DNA from: Owenia fusiformis
Taxonomy: Eukaryota > Annelida > Polychaeta > Sabellida > Oweniidae
Length of the DNA stretch: 64,000 nt
NCBI GenBank assembly: GCA_903813345.2
Contig: CAIIXF020000004.1
Span: 31,809,985-31,873,984 of the forward strand
Direction of reading: 5' to 3'
Position 1 is the first letter of the stretch. Each line of letters opens with the position of its first letter. Positions 41,286 to 52,871 of this stretch are shown here, in pieces. A program made the translations under genes and the position numbers. The notes below the pieces were generated by a model. The model worked only from the letters and a program-made list of their open reading frames with translations, was not told the origin of the DNA and did not search any database.

Positions 41286-44200
41286 ATTACTAGCCTTAAT
41301 AACTTACTTATAACATGTAGTCTCAATAACCAGCCTGAATAGATGACTATTCTAAATGACTATTTTAAATAAATGGCCAACTTTATGTAATACTGAATAA
41401 AAATATGAATAGAAGTTAATCTTCCAGCAGGGTTTAATTAGCCCTATATAGCAATTGTAAAAATGAATCTTTTTGCCCTCCATAACAGGGTTATTTAATT
41501 CATATGGATTGGAATTTTACGAGCGAAGCTCTTCGTTCTATCGGTTCTGGAAGAGGTTTGTTCCATTCACATGACTTCCGGTTCCGTTTGTCCCGCCTTT
41601 ATTAACTTAAATGGCAAGTCGCCAAGACAGCTATCAAATTGTCACATGATGTGATTGTGATTCGAAGATAGGACGTATCACATCAACTATGACATTAGTC
41701 ACATACTGCCCCATTGGCAACTATTAAAGAAACAAATTACTACAGTATTTAAACGTCAGATATCATTGTTACCTCTCCAATAATCTTTGACAACACTAAG
41801 ATGCATTTAGTTTTGCTCATTGTCTTACTCTGTAATCTACAAAAAGTGGATCAGTTTTTTCCACATATCATTTTGGCCTTTGCCATGCAAGGGTGATAAG
41901 ATCAGGTGTAAAAGGGTAGAAGATCCTATCAAATTATGGTCCTACGCTGATTTATATGGTGACCTCTTTCCCTTATTATCTTATACACAATCAGAGCCAG
42001 AAAGGGCTGTCAAGGGCCATAATCCCTTGGGGACCATAATTTCTTTCACACCGGTGTAGACGTTAGATATATCCATATCCAAATGTCTGTAACAACATCC
42101 TAGACAATGAACTTGGCAATGAATTCCAAAGTTAAACCGACACAAACTCCCAGTGTAGTATACGGTATAACGCGCGGTAACGGTAATGTACAACACAAGG
42201 AATTTGAATTTACGTTATATTGTATCTCAGATAAATCTACCCGCACGTTATACCACAACGTGTTTATAAAGACTATCGTTGAGTATTCATTTAATTTGAT
42301 ACTTTGAAAGAATACGAGCCTTTGGCTCTGACAGAAGCATCCACCATGCTACACAGATATTGGTTTTGGTTCGTCGCTACATTTCCTTCCTAAACGATCT
42401 AGATCTAAAATGTTTTTTTGTAAGCACAGTTTGAGCTCAATCGACATTGTGAAATGTTAAGGAAAGTATCAATATAATCATTATACCATACCCCGACACC
42501 GGTTATATGTAAGAAATCAGAGAAATTAATTTTATTTGAAGAATGTACGGCGTGAAGGACGTGTACGAAGTGCAAGGCGAGGAAATATTAGCAACAATAT
42601 TATGGTCCACATCGGACAAACACTCCACTCCGTACATTTTTATGCAAATATGATTTTCCAAATTCTTCTAAAGTGTGTGGATGATGCATAACGATTATAG
42701 TGAAAATTTATTAATTATTTCACCATGAACAATTATAACATAACATAACATAACAACATATCATAACAAACTCCACATATATTCTTTCAAAAAGCTCTCG
42801 TTATCATGTCCTGATACATTAGATTTCGATTGCTGAAATTGTTTCATAAATTCTGGTCTACTGTAAATGAAAAGAATAGCCGAAGTTATATCTAGCGGAA
42901 AAAGTACATGTCTATTATTTCCAAGATTATTTTTCTGCTAAAGAAACTTGTCTGTGACGTCATGAACTCGGTGAGGTCTTCTCATTTTTTTTAGTTGTCA
43001 CTGGGGTTATACACATGTGACGTCTCAAATGATCGCATTATATTTCGCAAAATTATTGGAAAGATTGTTTTATGACGCCACGATAACGAAAACAAACTTC
43101 TCAAAAAGTGAAATCCGATAGTATCAAAAGTGATATTCGATGGTTTAGATTTTTTCATTATTTCAATTTTTTTCAATATATGTTTCAATAATTTCTTTTC
43201 ACGTTTTTTCAAGATTTTTAAAAATTGAATTAAATTTTTTTAAATTTTTTTTCCGCTGGATTAAGATTTCCCATGGGATAAACGGAAAATCTTATGGTTT
43301 TTAAAAATACAAATTATATTCACTTACTAATATCAATTCATTGCGCTCACTCATGAAGATATCAATATCCACTCATGGCTATAAATGATATTTTTCAAAA
43401 CCATATGATATTCCTTTATATTATCCTACACTAAGTGTGCTAAATGTTTTATAACATTAAAAAATAAATTTGATATCTATTGGCAAAATGATTAACTGGA
43501 GGATATCGCCACGATATACTCCAAAAAAACAATATGCGGAAGATATCGTGACGATATACTCCGGAAACCCAAATATGCGGAGGATATTGTGACGATATGC
43601 TCCGCTCGTGATTTCCCGCCAAATTGACTCGATTTGGCATGAACTTCATTTTTCAATGATATTATACATTTAGTACACTCAGTACTAGTAAGTGTAGGAT
43701 AATAAGAACATCCTATGATTTTTTCAGAATATCATTTAAATCTACTCGGTGATATTGATATATGCACTCGTTTGCTTTGCTCTCTCGAGCAGAAATCAAT
43801 ATCACCTCGTAGATAAAACTGATATTCCTCAAAAACATAGGATATCCTATAAATATGATATGATATCAACTGATTCAGAGAGTAAAAAGCAAATGAAATT
43901 CTTTAACAACGGGAACTACTACATCAAAAATATAATACACAATGGATAAACCGATGAAATGAACAAACTGTCTCGTGGGGAACAATAATAAACGGTTGTT
44001 TGCAACATTTCCAATATAAACAATTCCAATATAAAGATGGCAGCAGTGGTAAAACTATATTAACCTTTCTCAAGCGGGGGAGATCTCCCAAAGTTCAGTC
44101 TTCATATTCGATCACGTGGTACCCATGTGCTAGATTCATATAAGACTTATATGACCATTGACCATATAGGAATCCAACTGACCGTAATCCGCCATTTTGA

Positions 44201-45957
44201 ATAACATGTACCCTATAAGGCTTACATGACCATATAGGAATCCAAGTGACCGTTGTCCGCCATTTTGAATATCATGTGCTAGATCCATATAAGGCTTGTA
44301 TAACCATATGGGATGGCTAAGGGGAATCCCCGAATACGATAGAATATGGTAGTATTATGGGAGCTACTCACTTCTTCTGTTTCTCAAGTATAAAAAACAC
44401 AAATTGATTGGCATGCCATCTTTATTTGAAAATTATATCTATAGTTATAGCCCTTTATCCAATGTAGAATAGTTGTTATATCAACTTTAACAGAAGCGAT
44501 GATACAGAGCGGGTGTCGACTTTTGGCAATCAACCGAAGATACCTCAAGAAAAACCGGAGATTGCCGAAGCTTTTCTTTGCAAACGAAGTTGGCCGAGGG
44601 TACCACGAATGTGAAGAGGACGCCTCTAATTGGTCAAAAATAGAGGCTCGGCATTCTCCGTCAGATTGAATCGGCAAAATTCGGTTGTATGGCTTACCTT
44701 CGGTTGTATGGCTTACCTTCGGCTGCATGGCCCAACCTCGATTGATTGGAAAAGATGCTGTCCCGATACAGAGCAGCATTTTGTAAAAAAAGAACAAGTG
44801 AGTGATAATATGCTAAGTTGCAATGATTCAAAAGAAAAAATGTTATGTTATATACTCCATTAATTCATTTTGACAAAGGAGCATTACATACATAGGACAA
44901 ACAACTTGAAATGAATTACCTAAAACTTTTAAACATCTGAATTCAAGAAATAAATTTAAGTCAGATTTGAAAAAGTATTATCTGGACAAGTGTTAAATTG
45001 ATCTGTATAACATTAAGCTATATGTGCTCCCGGGTATGTGCTTATATATATGTATATTTATTTCTCTTCTAACTTTCTATCTTTAAAAACAGTTTTATAT
45101 CTTGTCATCATGATTAATCCAATTATGTGATATAATCATATGTAACTATATACACCTGTACGGGTGTCAGTTGCCTGTACAATGAACATTGATATAATTG
45201 ATGAATAAACAACTATGCAAACTTATTTAATGTAACTATGCAAACTGTATATGAGGGGCCTTATTTAGACTCAGATGGTAGCATAGAGCGTTCGGCATCA
45301 TCCTGTTTGAAAACTGTGTCATTTACTTTGTACATTTTGTTCATAACTCTTTTTAAGAAATATTTTGAAAAAGTCCCCTATCAATAGAGTTGTATAGCTT
45401 TTATCCATTTTTAATCTTAGATTATTAATATTTTATTCAATCAATTGTGCATAATATTTTCACGTGAGGCTTATCATCATAATCTTCTTTCAATATCATC
45501 GAACTATGTTCGTATTTTAATGGTGTTTTATAAGTATAACTTTACACATTCATATTTCCGCCGAATAATTTACGTTCATATTTCTCAAAGTTCAAATTAC
45601 TTCATCATCTCTATGACTGCTACTACTGCAGTTAATGCATTACCTAACACATGCACCAGTTGAAATACTCTGAAAATTCAACATATAACTGTCTGAAATC
45701 TGCTGCGATAGCTTCTCTGGTCTTTCACTCTACTATACCTAACACCTAGAAATGCATAAGATACTTGGTTTGTCTAATTGTATTGTTTAGTATATTTTTG
45801 AAAGTGCCTTTATTAGGAACATCTAACATTCAACCGATAAACCATTAATAAGGAATAGACAAATAAAAACAAATCATATAATCATTACTAATAAGCCTAT
45901 TGGGTTGCTCATGAACACCAAATGCAAGGTATAGTAGAGTGACTTTACTTTAACCGT
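41286..45957. other. Non-coding block of copy B downstream of gene B
   Basis: Collinear with 2987-7382. It includes the shared microsatellite, hairpin repeat and ~90 bp repeat. No gene is supported except possibly the short frame at 41803-41901. Confidence 0.5.
41803..41901 (+). CDS. Possible short secreted peptide or leader exon
   Basis: ATG at 41803 opens a 32-codon frame that starts MHLVLLIVLLCNLQKV, like a signal peptide, and ends at a TGA. Upstream are ATTGG (reverse CCAAT) near 41713 and TATTTAAA near 41747. Copy A lacks the region (it would fall near 3310-3330). No homologue is recognised, so this is speculative. Confidence 0.25.
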
Positions 45958-46178
45958 TCAATGATTTGTATGCTCACAAATGAAACCAGTTTGTTTAGAG
46001 CATACAAAATCGGCCCAGTTGTAGTCATAGTTTAATCTAGTGATCATTATGACACATTTCTCATTACCCTCATGAGGGTCTGAATGTCCCCAAGAGAAGT
46101 ATGTTGCTGTATCCGTTGACCCACTCCAATGATAGAGGCCAGTGCCAACGTCTCGTTTGAGGCCAATGTGCATCATAC
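45958..46178 (-). CDS. Gene B exon 3: C-terminal half of lectin domain
   Basis: The acceptor is TTGTTTTAAG and the exon starts GT ATG ATG CAC. Stop at 45958-45960. Confidence 0.85.
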
Positions 46179-49100
46179 CTTAAAACAAATATCGGCAGTT
46201 TGATTAAAGGTACACTCCCCTCCATAAGTTTGGCAACCTTTTTTCCCCCATTGAACTACGTGTTAAAGCCTCTTTACCTTTGAATTTTTATTTACTTAAC
46301 CTGCGATGAAAATACTTGTACTATTGATGGTAACGTAATTTGACTTTAATTCCAATACCTCCAAATTTTCTCAATTTTTTTCCTCAATTACAATAGGTCG
46401 AAAATTGATGATAAATTTGATGAATTTTGGAAAATCGACATTTCCATGAAAACGTTGTATCAAAGTTTCAGTCATGCACCTTTCGGGTTTTCATTTCTGA
46501 TAAATGCTGAAATGGTTGGGACACACAGCGGGTTGGATTTTGACACAGGACCGGAGTATGAAGTTTGGGATTACGTTACTAGTTGACCGAGTGGTTCATA
46601 ACTCGTAAGACAGGATTCGATGCATGGTCTTCACCTACAGATTATATGTGTACTTCACTTTTAAACGTAATATAAATTCCCACCAATATATGAATCATGA
46701 AAACATGGATAAATAACCTAATTGAGTGAAAAAGGGGGTTTATTCTAGTACCGTTTTAGTAACGATATCTTCAGTATAAACATCTCCAGGACTGGGAATT
46801 TTTTGAAAAATCTAATGATATATTTATCCATGTTTTCGTATAATAAAAATGTAATTTAGTACGTATTCTGTATTTTACTTCATCAATTAAAAAAGTCTAT
46901 GAACATTTTAATTTTGGAATTCTACTTTATCACTCATGATACATGTGCAATAGATTAGTACTCAATGAGTAATGAAAAATCAATGAAATTAGTGCTACTG
47001 CATCCCTCATGATATGAGTACTCATTAAGTATTAAAACACGCAATAAATCAGTACTCATGGCATAAGTGCCAGGCCCGTAGCCAGGGGGGTTCGATGTGT
47101 TTGAGCAAGCCCCCCCCCTGGCCAAAAATTATTTCAAAATCATGTAGGTTTTCACAGAATTGATTTTGGCCATTTTTGGACCAAAATTGTCACAAGTGAA
47201 CCCCCCTGGAATTTTTCAAAAAGTGAACCCCCTTGGCAAATCCTGGCTACGGCCCTGAGCACTATTACCCTGCGTGCAGAGTCTAGTTAAACTACAGAAG
47301 TGAAGTCAAACGAATGCAAAGGGTAGAGCACTATTTTAGTACTCGGTATATCTCCCTGTGCAACTCATGTGACTACATAAACTTGTTTACTGATTGATAG
47401 ACAATTAACTTTCAGTGCTTTGATTTCAATCTCCTCGCTGTAAGATAGTGTTTGTGGCCGTCTTGTTTATATTTGAACAAGGTCGAAAGTTTTTACCGAT
47501 TCACTCATTCGGTCGTCAATGTTGTCTGTTGATAATGAGCGCTTTTAGACTTAAACAACTGTTGAGAACCTTACTATGAAGTGAATCTTGAGCGAAAGCT
47601 TTGTCTAAACTAGTCATCGTCATATCAAAGCTAATTTAAATTTGTGCCTGTCGAATGCTGACATTTTCTTGTGAGTAAAAAAAGTAAAACGAGTCTTGTT
47701 GTGTACCATACCCATGCCGTGTCTGCGCAGGTAGCCCCTTAGAGCATGTTGTTCTTCTTCGGTTTCAATGGCAGCCAAGTATGCGCCATTTTCCTGACAC
47801 TTCAGCTCAGCATCCGTCCAGCTCAAAGGTCCCGGGTAGAAACAATAGGTGGAGCCATTGTAGGTGTAGGGTGAATATAACCCCACGCCGCATGCTAGAA
47901 TCAAAAACACACATTGTAGGATCAATAGATGGCGCTATTGTAGCTACAGGGTTCATATAACCCCACGCCGCAAGCTAGAATCAAAAACACGCATTGTAGA
48001 AACAATAGCTGGATCCATTGTAGCTGTAGGGTGAATATAAGCCCACGCCGCATGCTAGAATAGAAAACACGCATTGTAGAAACATCTTAGATGGATCATT
48101 GTAGCTGTAGGGTGAATATAAGCCAACGCCACATGTTAAAACCAAAGTCACCAATTCATACCAAAACACGCTTCTCACAGTGCGATTATCGAGTCTCTAG
48201 TCGCGAACCACCAATTCCTCTTTCCCGTACATATTTCTCCTCTCACGAACGGAGATCCAACATTGCGAACCATAAAGCTGTGTGGTTCGCGATGTGGGAA
48301 TTCGGTGCCATAGTGGAGAAATATGTTTGGGAGGAGGGAACTTGTAGATAGCGACTAAAGAATCGATATTCGCGTTGTTAGAACCGTGGTTCGGCCGGAA
48401 GGAACACAGTTCGTGAGGTCTGAACTGATGATCGCGTTTGTGGAAGTCTAGGGGGGGATTGATCATGAGAAAGGCAGTTTCAATAAACTTTATAATTTTC
48501 AAACTCTTCATTTTGTTTTTCATACGGGAATCTTTGTGTAAGCCTTTAAAACGAGTGACAAACAGTAAACATTTTTAGAATCTCTTGAGTGCTATTTAAT
48601 TGGCAAACGATATAATAAGACTCGTAAGCAGGCGTGTTTCTCGAAGCATTCAAAAATGTATGTTGTAAAAGTACAATAAGTACGTTATGTATGGGATTCA
48701 TGAAATTCAGCTATTCTTTTGGTAATATACTGTTAATACTCAATAGTCTAGATTTGATACAAGCCCATTGAATGAGGGGAGAATTGGATATTGAGTTGAT
48801 AGACAATAGGGAGTTTAAGCTTGCAATGTTTTTCACAACCTAAACGCGAACGGAAAATATTTAAGTGATGCATTTGTATGGGCGATTGGTCATACGTAAA
48901 GGTTGGCGTTTCGATTTTTCATGCAAGCTTAAACTCTCAATTCGCTGGTCAACTTCGCTGAAATTTTGTGTAAAGATTGCACTTCTTAGCAAATTGTTAT
49001 AGAATCATATTTCATTTCTAAGTTTTAACAGGACCGTCAGTTGGGGGGGGGCGCTTAGTGCGACCACATCCCCCTCTGACACCCCTCCCCCGAAAAAGAA

Positions 49101-50490
49101 TTCACATTGATTTAATGTCACCCCTCAATACTCAATGCTACTTAGATTCCATTCTGAAATCAAATTGATGCACGCAATCAAACCCAAAATCTTATTAAAA
49201 ATGACATGCTTATATTGAAATTCTGATCATTTCTTCTGCAAAGCATGTCGTCGATCATTAAAAACAAAAATACTTTTATAATAAACATTAACGTGTATTG
49301 AGGTTTGGCGCTAAATTGACAAAGCATATTACATATACTTGCATATACTAGTTAATGAAATTGAAATAGGAAATACAATAAAAATTAAATATCATTGAAA
49401 TACTCGTGTATGCCACTGATTGCAAAATGTATGGACCAGAATACATCCATTGATAGGAATAATTAGAAAGCACTGACTGAGCGGAATGACGAACAGCAAC
49501 AGAAGGCAAAATAGTGAAAGTATTCGGAAAGTGTACTTTGGATTGTGTAACCCATAATAGAAACTACTTATTGAGAAGATATCTTATTTTGACCCATTAC
49601 AATTATTAAACCCTATAAAATTCGATAACTAAAATTACATTTTTTTATAAAAGTGATTCAACTTGGGATTTCGAAAAATATTTTCAGCAGATGTCCAATA
49701 GCCACCAGTATATAAATTTGAACATAGCATCTCTATCTGTTTTGGAATTAACAAATTATTAGGGAACATATTTTTACTTTGTGATCAAGTGATAATCGTT
49801 TTATGTCTGGGTCACATTTGCTCTGATTTCCGCTACGGCGCCCGGCCGATTGAGTATTTTGATCAAAATTGAATACAATATTGAACAAAACATTCAATCG
49901 GCCGGGTGCCGGCCGATGGATCGGAGCAAAACTGACCCAGGCATAAGAAACTAAGTTGACTCTCGTGGATTTTAGTATTGAAACAAACCTTTGTTAATTG
50001 CGAATTAATGCGGAGAAATTATCAGAGAAACGATTGTTTGGAGTGTAAGCATCTGCACTGTCTCCAATAAATTTGAATTAGATGTACTAAACTTCCAAAA
50101 AAGTTTATCATTATTAATGAAATCTATCCTCCAATATAAAGTAGTATTTATGATCAACTCACGTTCCCTGACGTAATAATGGTCAGTATCATCCACGTGC
50201 ACTTTTTCACCTACTACCCATTCAAGCAAATCACATTTGAACTTCATTTTGGTCATTTGCTTTACGTTTGTATGTCCGCATCGCTTTCTATTTAGACAGG
50301 CAATGACACATTCTGAGTGCGAACCTATTTCGAGAGTTCCCAGGTGACCTAAATTGTTATCGGATATAAAGACGGTCTTCTTTTCTCTGATGAAGGTCTT
50401 TCCATTGAAGGTCGTAATGTCCGTTAAGACAAAAGGTATAAATGCAAATAGTATCTTGCATGTTTTTATCAAGTCATCAAGTTTCGCCAT
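45958..50490 (-). CDS. Secreted PAN plus C-type lectin domain protein, gene B
   Basis: Three exons on the minus strand: 50490-50163, 47894-47712 and 46178-45958. Their lengths (328, 183, 221 nt) and phases match gene A, giving 243 residues with no stop or frameshift. A signal peptide (ILFAFIPFVLT) is followed by the PAN-like module and then the lectin domain with YCFY, LKCQENGAYL, KCVIM, WADFVC and FICE. The tryptophan that starts exon 3 in gene A (WMHIGL) is methionine here (MMHIGL), at a position where this fold usually has W in W-I-G-L. The gene looks intact and is probably expressed, given the conserved TATA box. Confidence 0.83.
46203..47072. other. Intron 2 of gene B, partly unlike copy A
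   Basis: 46203-46612 has no counterpart in copy A, which has a different insertion there. Nothing recognisable. 46613-46800 is collinear with 8153-8340. Confidence 0.5.
47073..47255. mobile_element. CGTAGCCAGG foldback MITE
   Basis: It starts GGCCCGTAGCCAGGGGGGTT and ends CCTGGCTACGGCCC. Both arms continue into G- or C-rich GAACCCCC text. Copy A keeps only its right end. Confidence 0.75.
47712..47894 (-). CDS. Gene B exon 2: N-terminal half of lectin domain
   Basis: Acceptor TTGATTCTAG, donor GTATGG. It encodes CGVGLYSP, YNGSTYCFY, LKCQENGAYL and YLRRHGMG. Confidence 0.87.
47895..48145. repeat. Exon-edge repeat, about three 80 bp units
   Basis: Same unit as the 25-copy array of gene A, with three imperfect copies only (near 47956, 48035 and 48113). 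Confidence 0.88.
48150..48400. mobile_element. Foldback-like sequence in intron 1 of gene B
   Basis: Counterpart of 10961-11190, with GCGAACCACC, CGTACATATTTCTCC and the reversed GGAGAAATATGTTTGGG. Confidence 0.6.
48809..48940. mobile_element. TAGGGAG-ended MITE, copy B
   Basis: Same element and position as 11701-11834, hence older than the duplication. Confidence 0.85.
49801..49946. mobile_element. CTGGGTCACATTTG foldback MITE, copy 4
   Basis: Counterpart of 12726-12868 in intron 1 of gene B, with the reversed arm GGAGCAAAACTGACCCAGGC. Confidence 0.88.
50163..50490 (-). CDS. Gene B exon 1: signal peptide and PAN-like module
   Basis: ATG at 50490, donor GTGAGT at 50162. It contains FNGKTFIREK, ECVIACLN, RCGHTNVKQM, FKCDLLEW and DHYYVRE. 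Confidence 0.85.
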
Positions 50491-50552
50491 GATACGCTAT
50501 TGAAGATCTGTTCATCATCAGATACAACTCTAATGCAAATAATCACGATGCC

Positions 50553-50562
50553 GTTTATATGA
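50553..50562 (-). promoter_or_regulatory. Putative TATA box of gene B
   Basis: The minus strand reads ATATAAACGG about 65 nt upstream of the ATG. The octamer ATGCAAAT also lies upstream, as in gene A. Confidence 0.5.
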
Positions 50563-50640
50563 GAGAGGCCTAGAAAATAAACCCCCATGATGACATGCCA
50601 TTCGTGCCACTCATAAATAATTTATCAGCATTATGCCAAA

Positions 50641-52237
50641 CACAGCGAAATAACCAATGATTCAATAGATCGTTAGTGTCATCTCAATGATTCCATACTT
50701 TTGAAATTAAACAAACCAAAGAATATGTTTTCAGCAATTTCAGTATGTCAACAATTTTTCCAAAATATTGAACCTATTTACTCAAAAGAGGATATTTTTC
50801 TAATTTTTATTGCATGAAAAAATTATTCAACAAGGGGTCTGAAACCTCTTCAGAAGTAGAATGGTTTAAAAGTCAAGTTGAATGGTTTAAAAATCAATTT
50901 TCGATGACAAAAATTATGCTGAAAACAATGAATGGCATGTGTTTTCCCTATGGGAAAATATCATGGGGTATGTGGCTTTTAACTTTAACTCAATTCAAAC
51001 CCCACCCCCTTTCAGGAATTGTTAATAAAGTGAAGAAGAAATTTTGGATATGTTTAAATTGAGAAAAACAAGATCCTTTTTAGAAAATAAGCCTAACGTC
51101 TTAAAAAGTGTCAAGGTAGGGTCCTAGTGCATACTTCTTCTTCAGAGAGTTGGGTTGATATTTTTATTTTCGTGGGGACTTCACTTGAAAGAAAATATAT
51201 TGTTTTAATAAAATCCATTGTATTTATGGCCAGAAGTACTCATGGTGAAATATATGATCGTCTAAAATCACTTGCCATACCTAACATGGCAGGGATATCC
51301 ATTTACATGTACAGGGTGTCCAATAAATATATTCTCCCCTCCTTAGCTTTAACAGACACATAATACTGCATAACTTGTTTCTCTACATGATATCTGACTT
51401 GTTATTTAGCACATCAAAACTAGGCTTCACGGAGCAACTCCATGAGATTTTCAGATGACTAGCTCAACTAGATGCACGTTTATGCACAAAATTTGTGTAG
51501 AAGATATTATTTTTGCCAAAAAGATCCAACTACCAATAGGTGGATATCCTTCAAATATCAGGTTGTCAAGGTTACCAACGCCTTATAGTTACCATGGTTA
51601 CCGTAAAAACGGTTTTTCAAGTAAAGATGAAAGCAAAAACATCAAAGCCTTCGAAAAACGATCTCTGGAGATGCCTGGATTATTTGAGATTTTGACATGC
51701 TTCACTGACCTAAAAATGGATGGGATATGAGAGTGACATAGCTTAGGGGTTATGTCCAATGTACAATACAATACAATACGATACAATACAATAAAACACA
51801 TTACAATACAAATACAATGGGAAGCTAACAATATTTTGGAGTAAATGTTTCAAGATGTTTGCAATTGTATAATTTATTCATCAAAATATTTGCACTTGAT
51901 TTCTTTTTAAATTCAACAGTAACGTACTGATACAATGAATTGTAATACATTTCTTAAAACCGATGAACATTAAAATAAGAATTCAAATTCGGTTGGATTT
52001 GATCAGTAATTGTAAGTTATTTATGAAACATGTAATTTCTGAAATGTCATGGCATTTTTACTGTTTATCTGTACGGAAATATATGCGATATAAATTGAGA
52101 GGTGTCTGCTATAGGCGACTAACAGTATATAATCATAATGTACATGTCACATTTACATTGTGTAGGGGGTTCGATGGGTTCAAAACCTCTGCTGTACATA
52201 ACAATATGATGTTCTTCTGAACTTAGCCTAATATAAA
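50641..52237. other. Intergenic sequence right of copy B
   Basis: No gene recognised. A lone mariner-type end (ACAGGGTGTCCAATAAATAT) is at 51311-51330 with no partner found. A CAATA microsatellite is at 51757-51812. Confidence 0.5.
51757..51812. repeat. CAATA microsatellite
   Basis: Runs of ACAATACAAT with a few interruptions. Confidence 0.85.
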
Positions 52238-52795
52238 CAGGGTGGTCAAAAAATGGAAACCCTGCATTTTCCTTATATATTTGTCACAGTAAAAAAATTC
52301 ACACATTTGTACATCATTCTATTTCCTACCACCCTACCATATTTCATGACCATCAGACTGATAGTCACAATTTTACAGCACTTTAAATAACATGCTTCAG
52401 ATTTGGCCGTCATCGCGCTGTAGGCAAAACAGCCCAGTTATCAATTACCCGAATGCAGTCCTCAGCAGGTATCGCCTGAATGACACGAATGATCTCACTT
52501 TTGAGGTTTGCAATTGTCCTGATGTCATTGTCACACACTCTATATTTGCCGTATTCGAACAGGTAGAGACATTTTAGACGGTGAGTACAGGTTTCCCCAC
52601 AACGCAATAGTTGCCACTGGGCATGTTCTTTAAATTACTGCAACATTGTGACTATCAATCTGATGGTCATGAAATAAAATAGGCTGGTAGCAAATTAAAT
52701 GATGTACAAAAGTGTAAAATATCAGGGAGTTATCTTTTAAAATGACAATGATATGAGGAAAATGGTATTAGGGTTTTCATTTTGTTACCACCCTG
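52238..52795 (-). mobile_element. Truncated mariner-like element
   Basis: The ends are CAGGGTGGTCAAAAAATGG and TTTTGTTACCACCCTG. Subterminal parts match in reverse (GTGACTATCAATCTGATGGT against ACCATCAGACTGATAGTCAC, apart from single mismatches). TA follows the right end; the left TA is mutated. Confidence 0.8.
52410..52607 (-). pseudogene. C-terminal mariner transposase relic
   Basis: 65 codons with LKSEIIRVIQAIPAEDCIRV, which resembles the last 30 residues of mariner transposases. The rest is deleted. Confidence 0.55.
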
Positions 52796-52871
52796 TAAAT
52801 TAAGATACCACGAGTCTTATAAAACGTTCGAAACTTCTGTTCCACAATATAATTTTTTGGACTTCTATATC

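Larger units (their letters stand above)
25757..50640. repeat. Segmental duplication, copy B
   Basis: Collinear with 885-13560 and in the same orientation. It is longer because of three insertions with empty sites in copy A (26505-39163, 39436-40017, 40453-41285). Its 25 bp and 80 bp arrays are much shorter (1 and 3 units against 29 and 25). It carries lectin gene B. Confidence 0.85.

Noticed and set aside
51311-51330. ACAGGGTGTCCAATAAATAT as a full mariner element
   Set aside because: No matching reverse end was found nearby, so it is only noted as a lone end.
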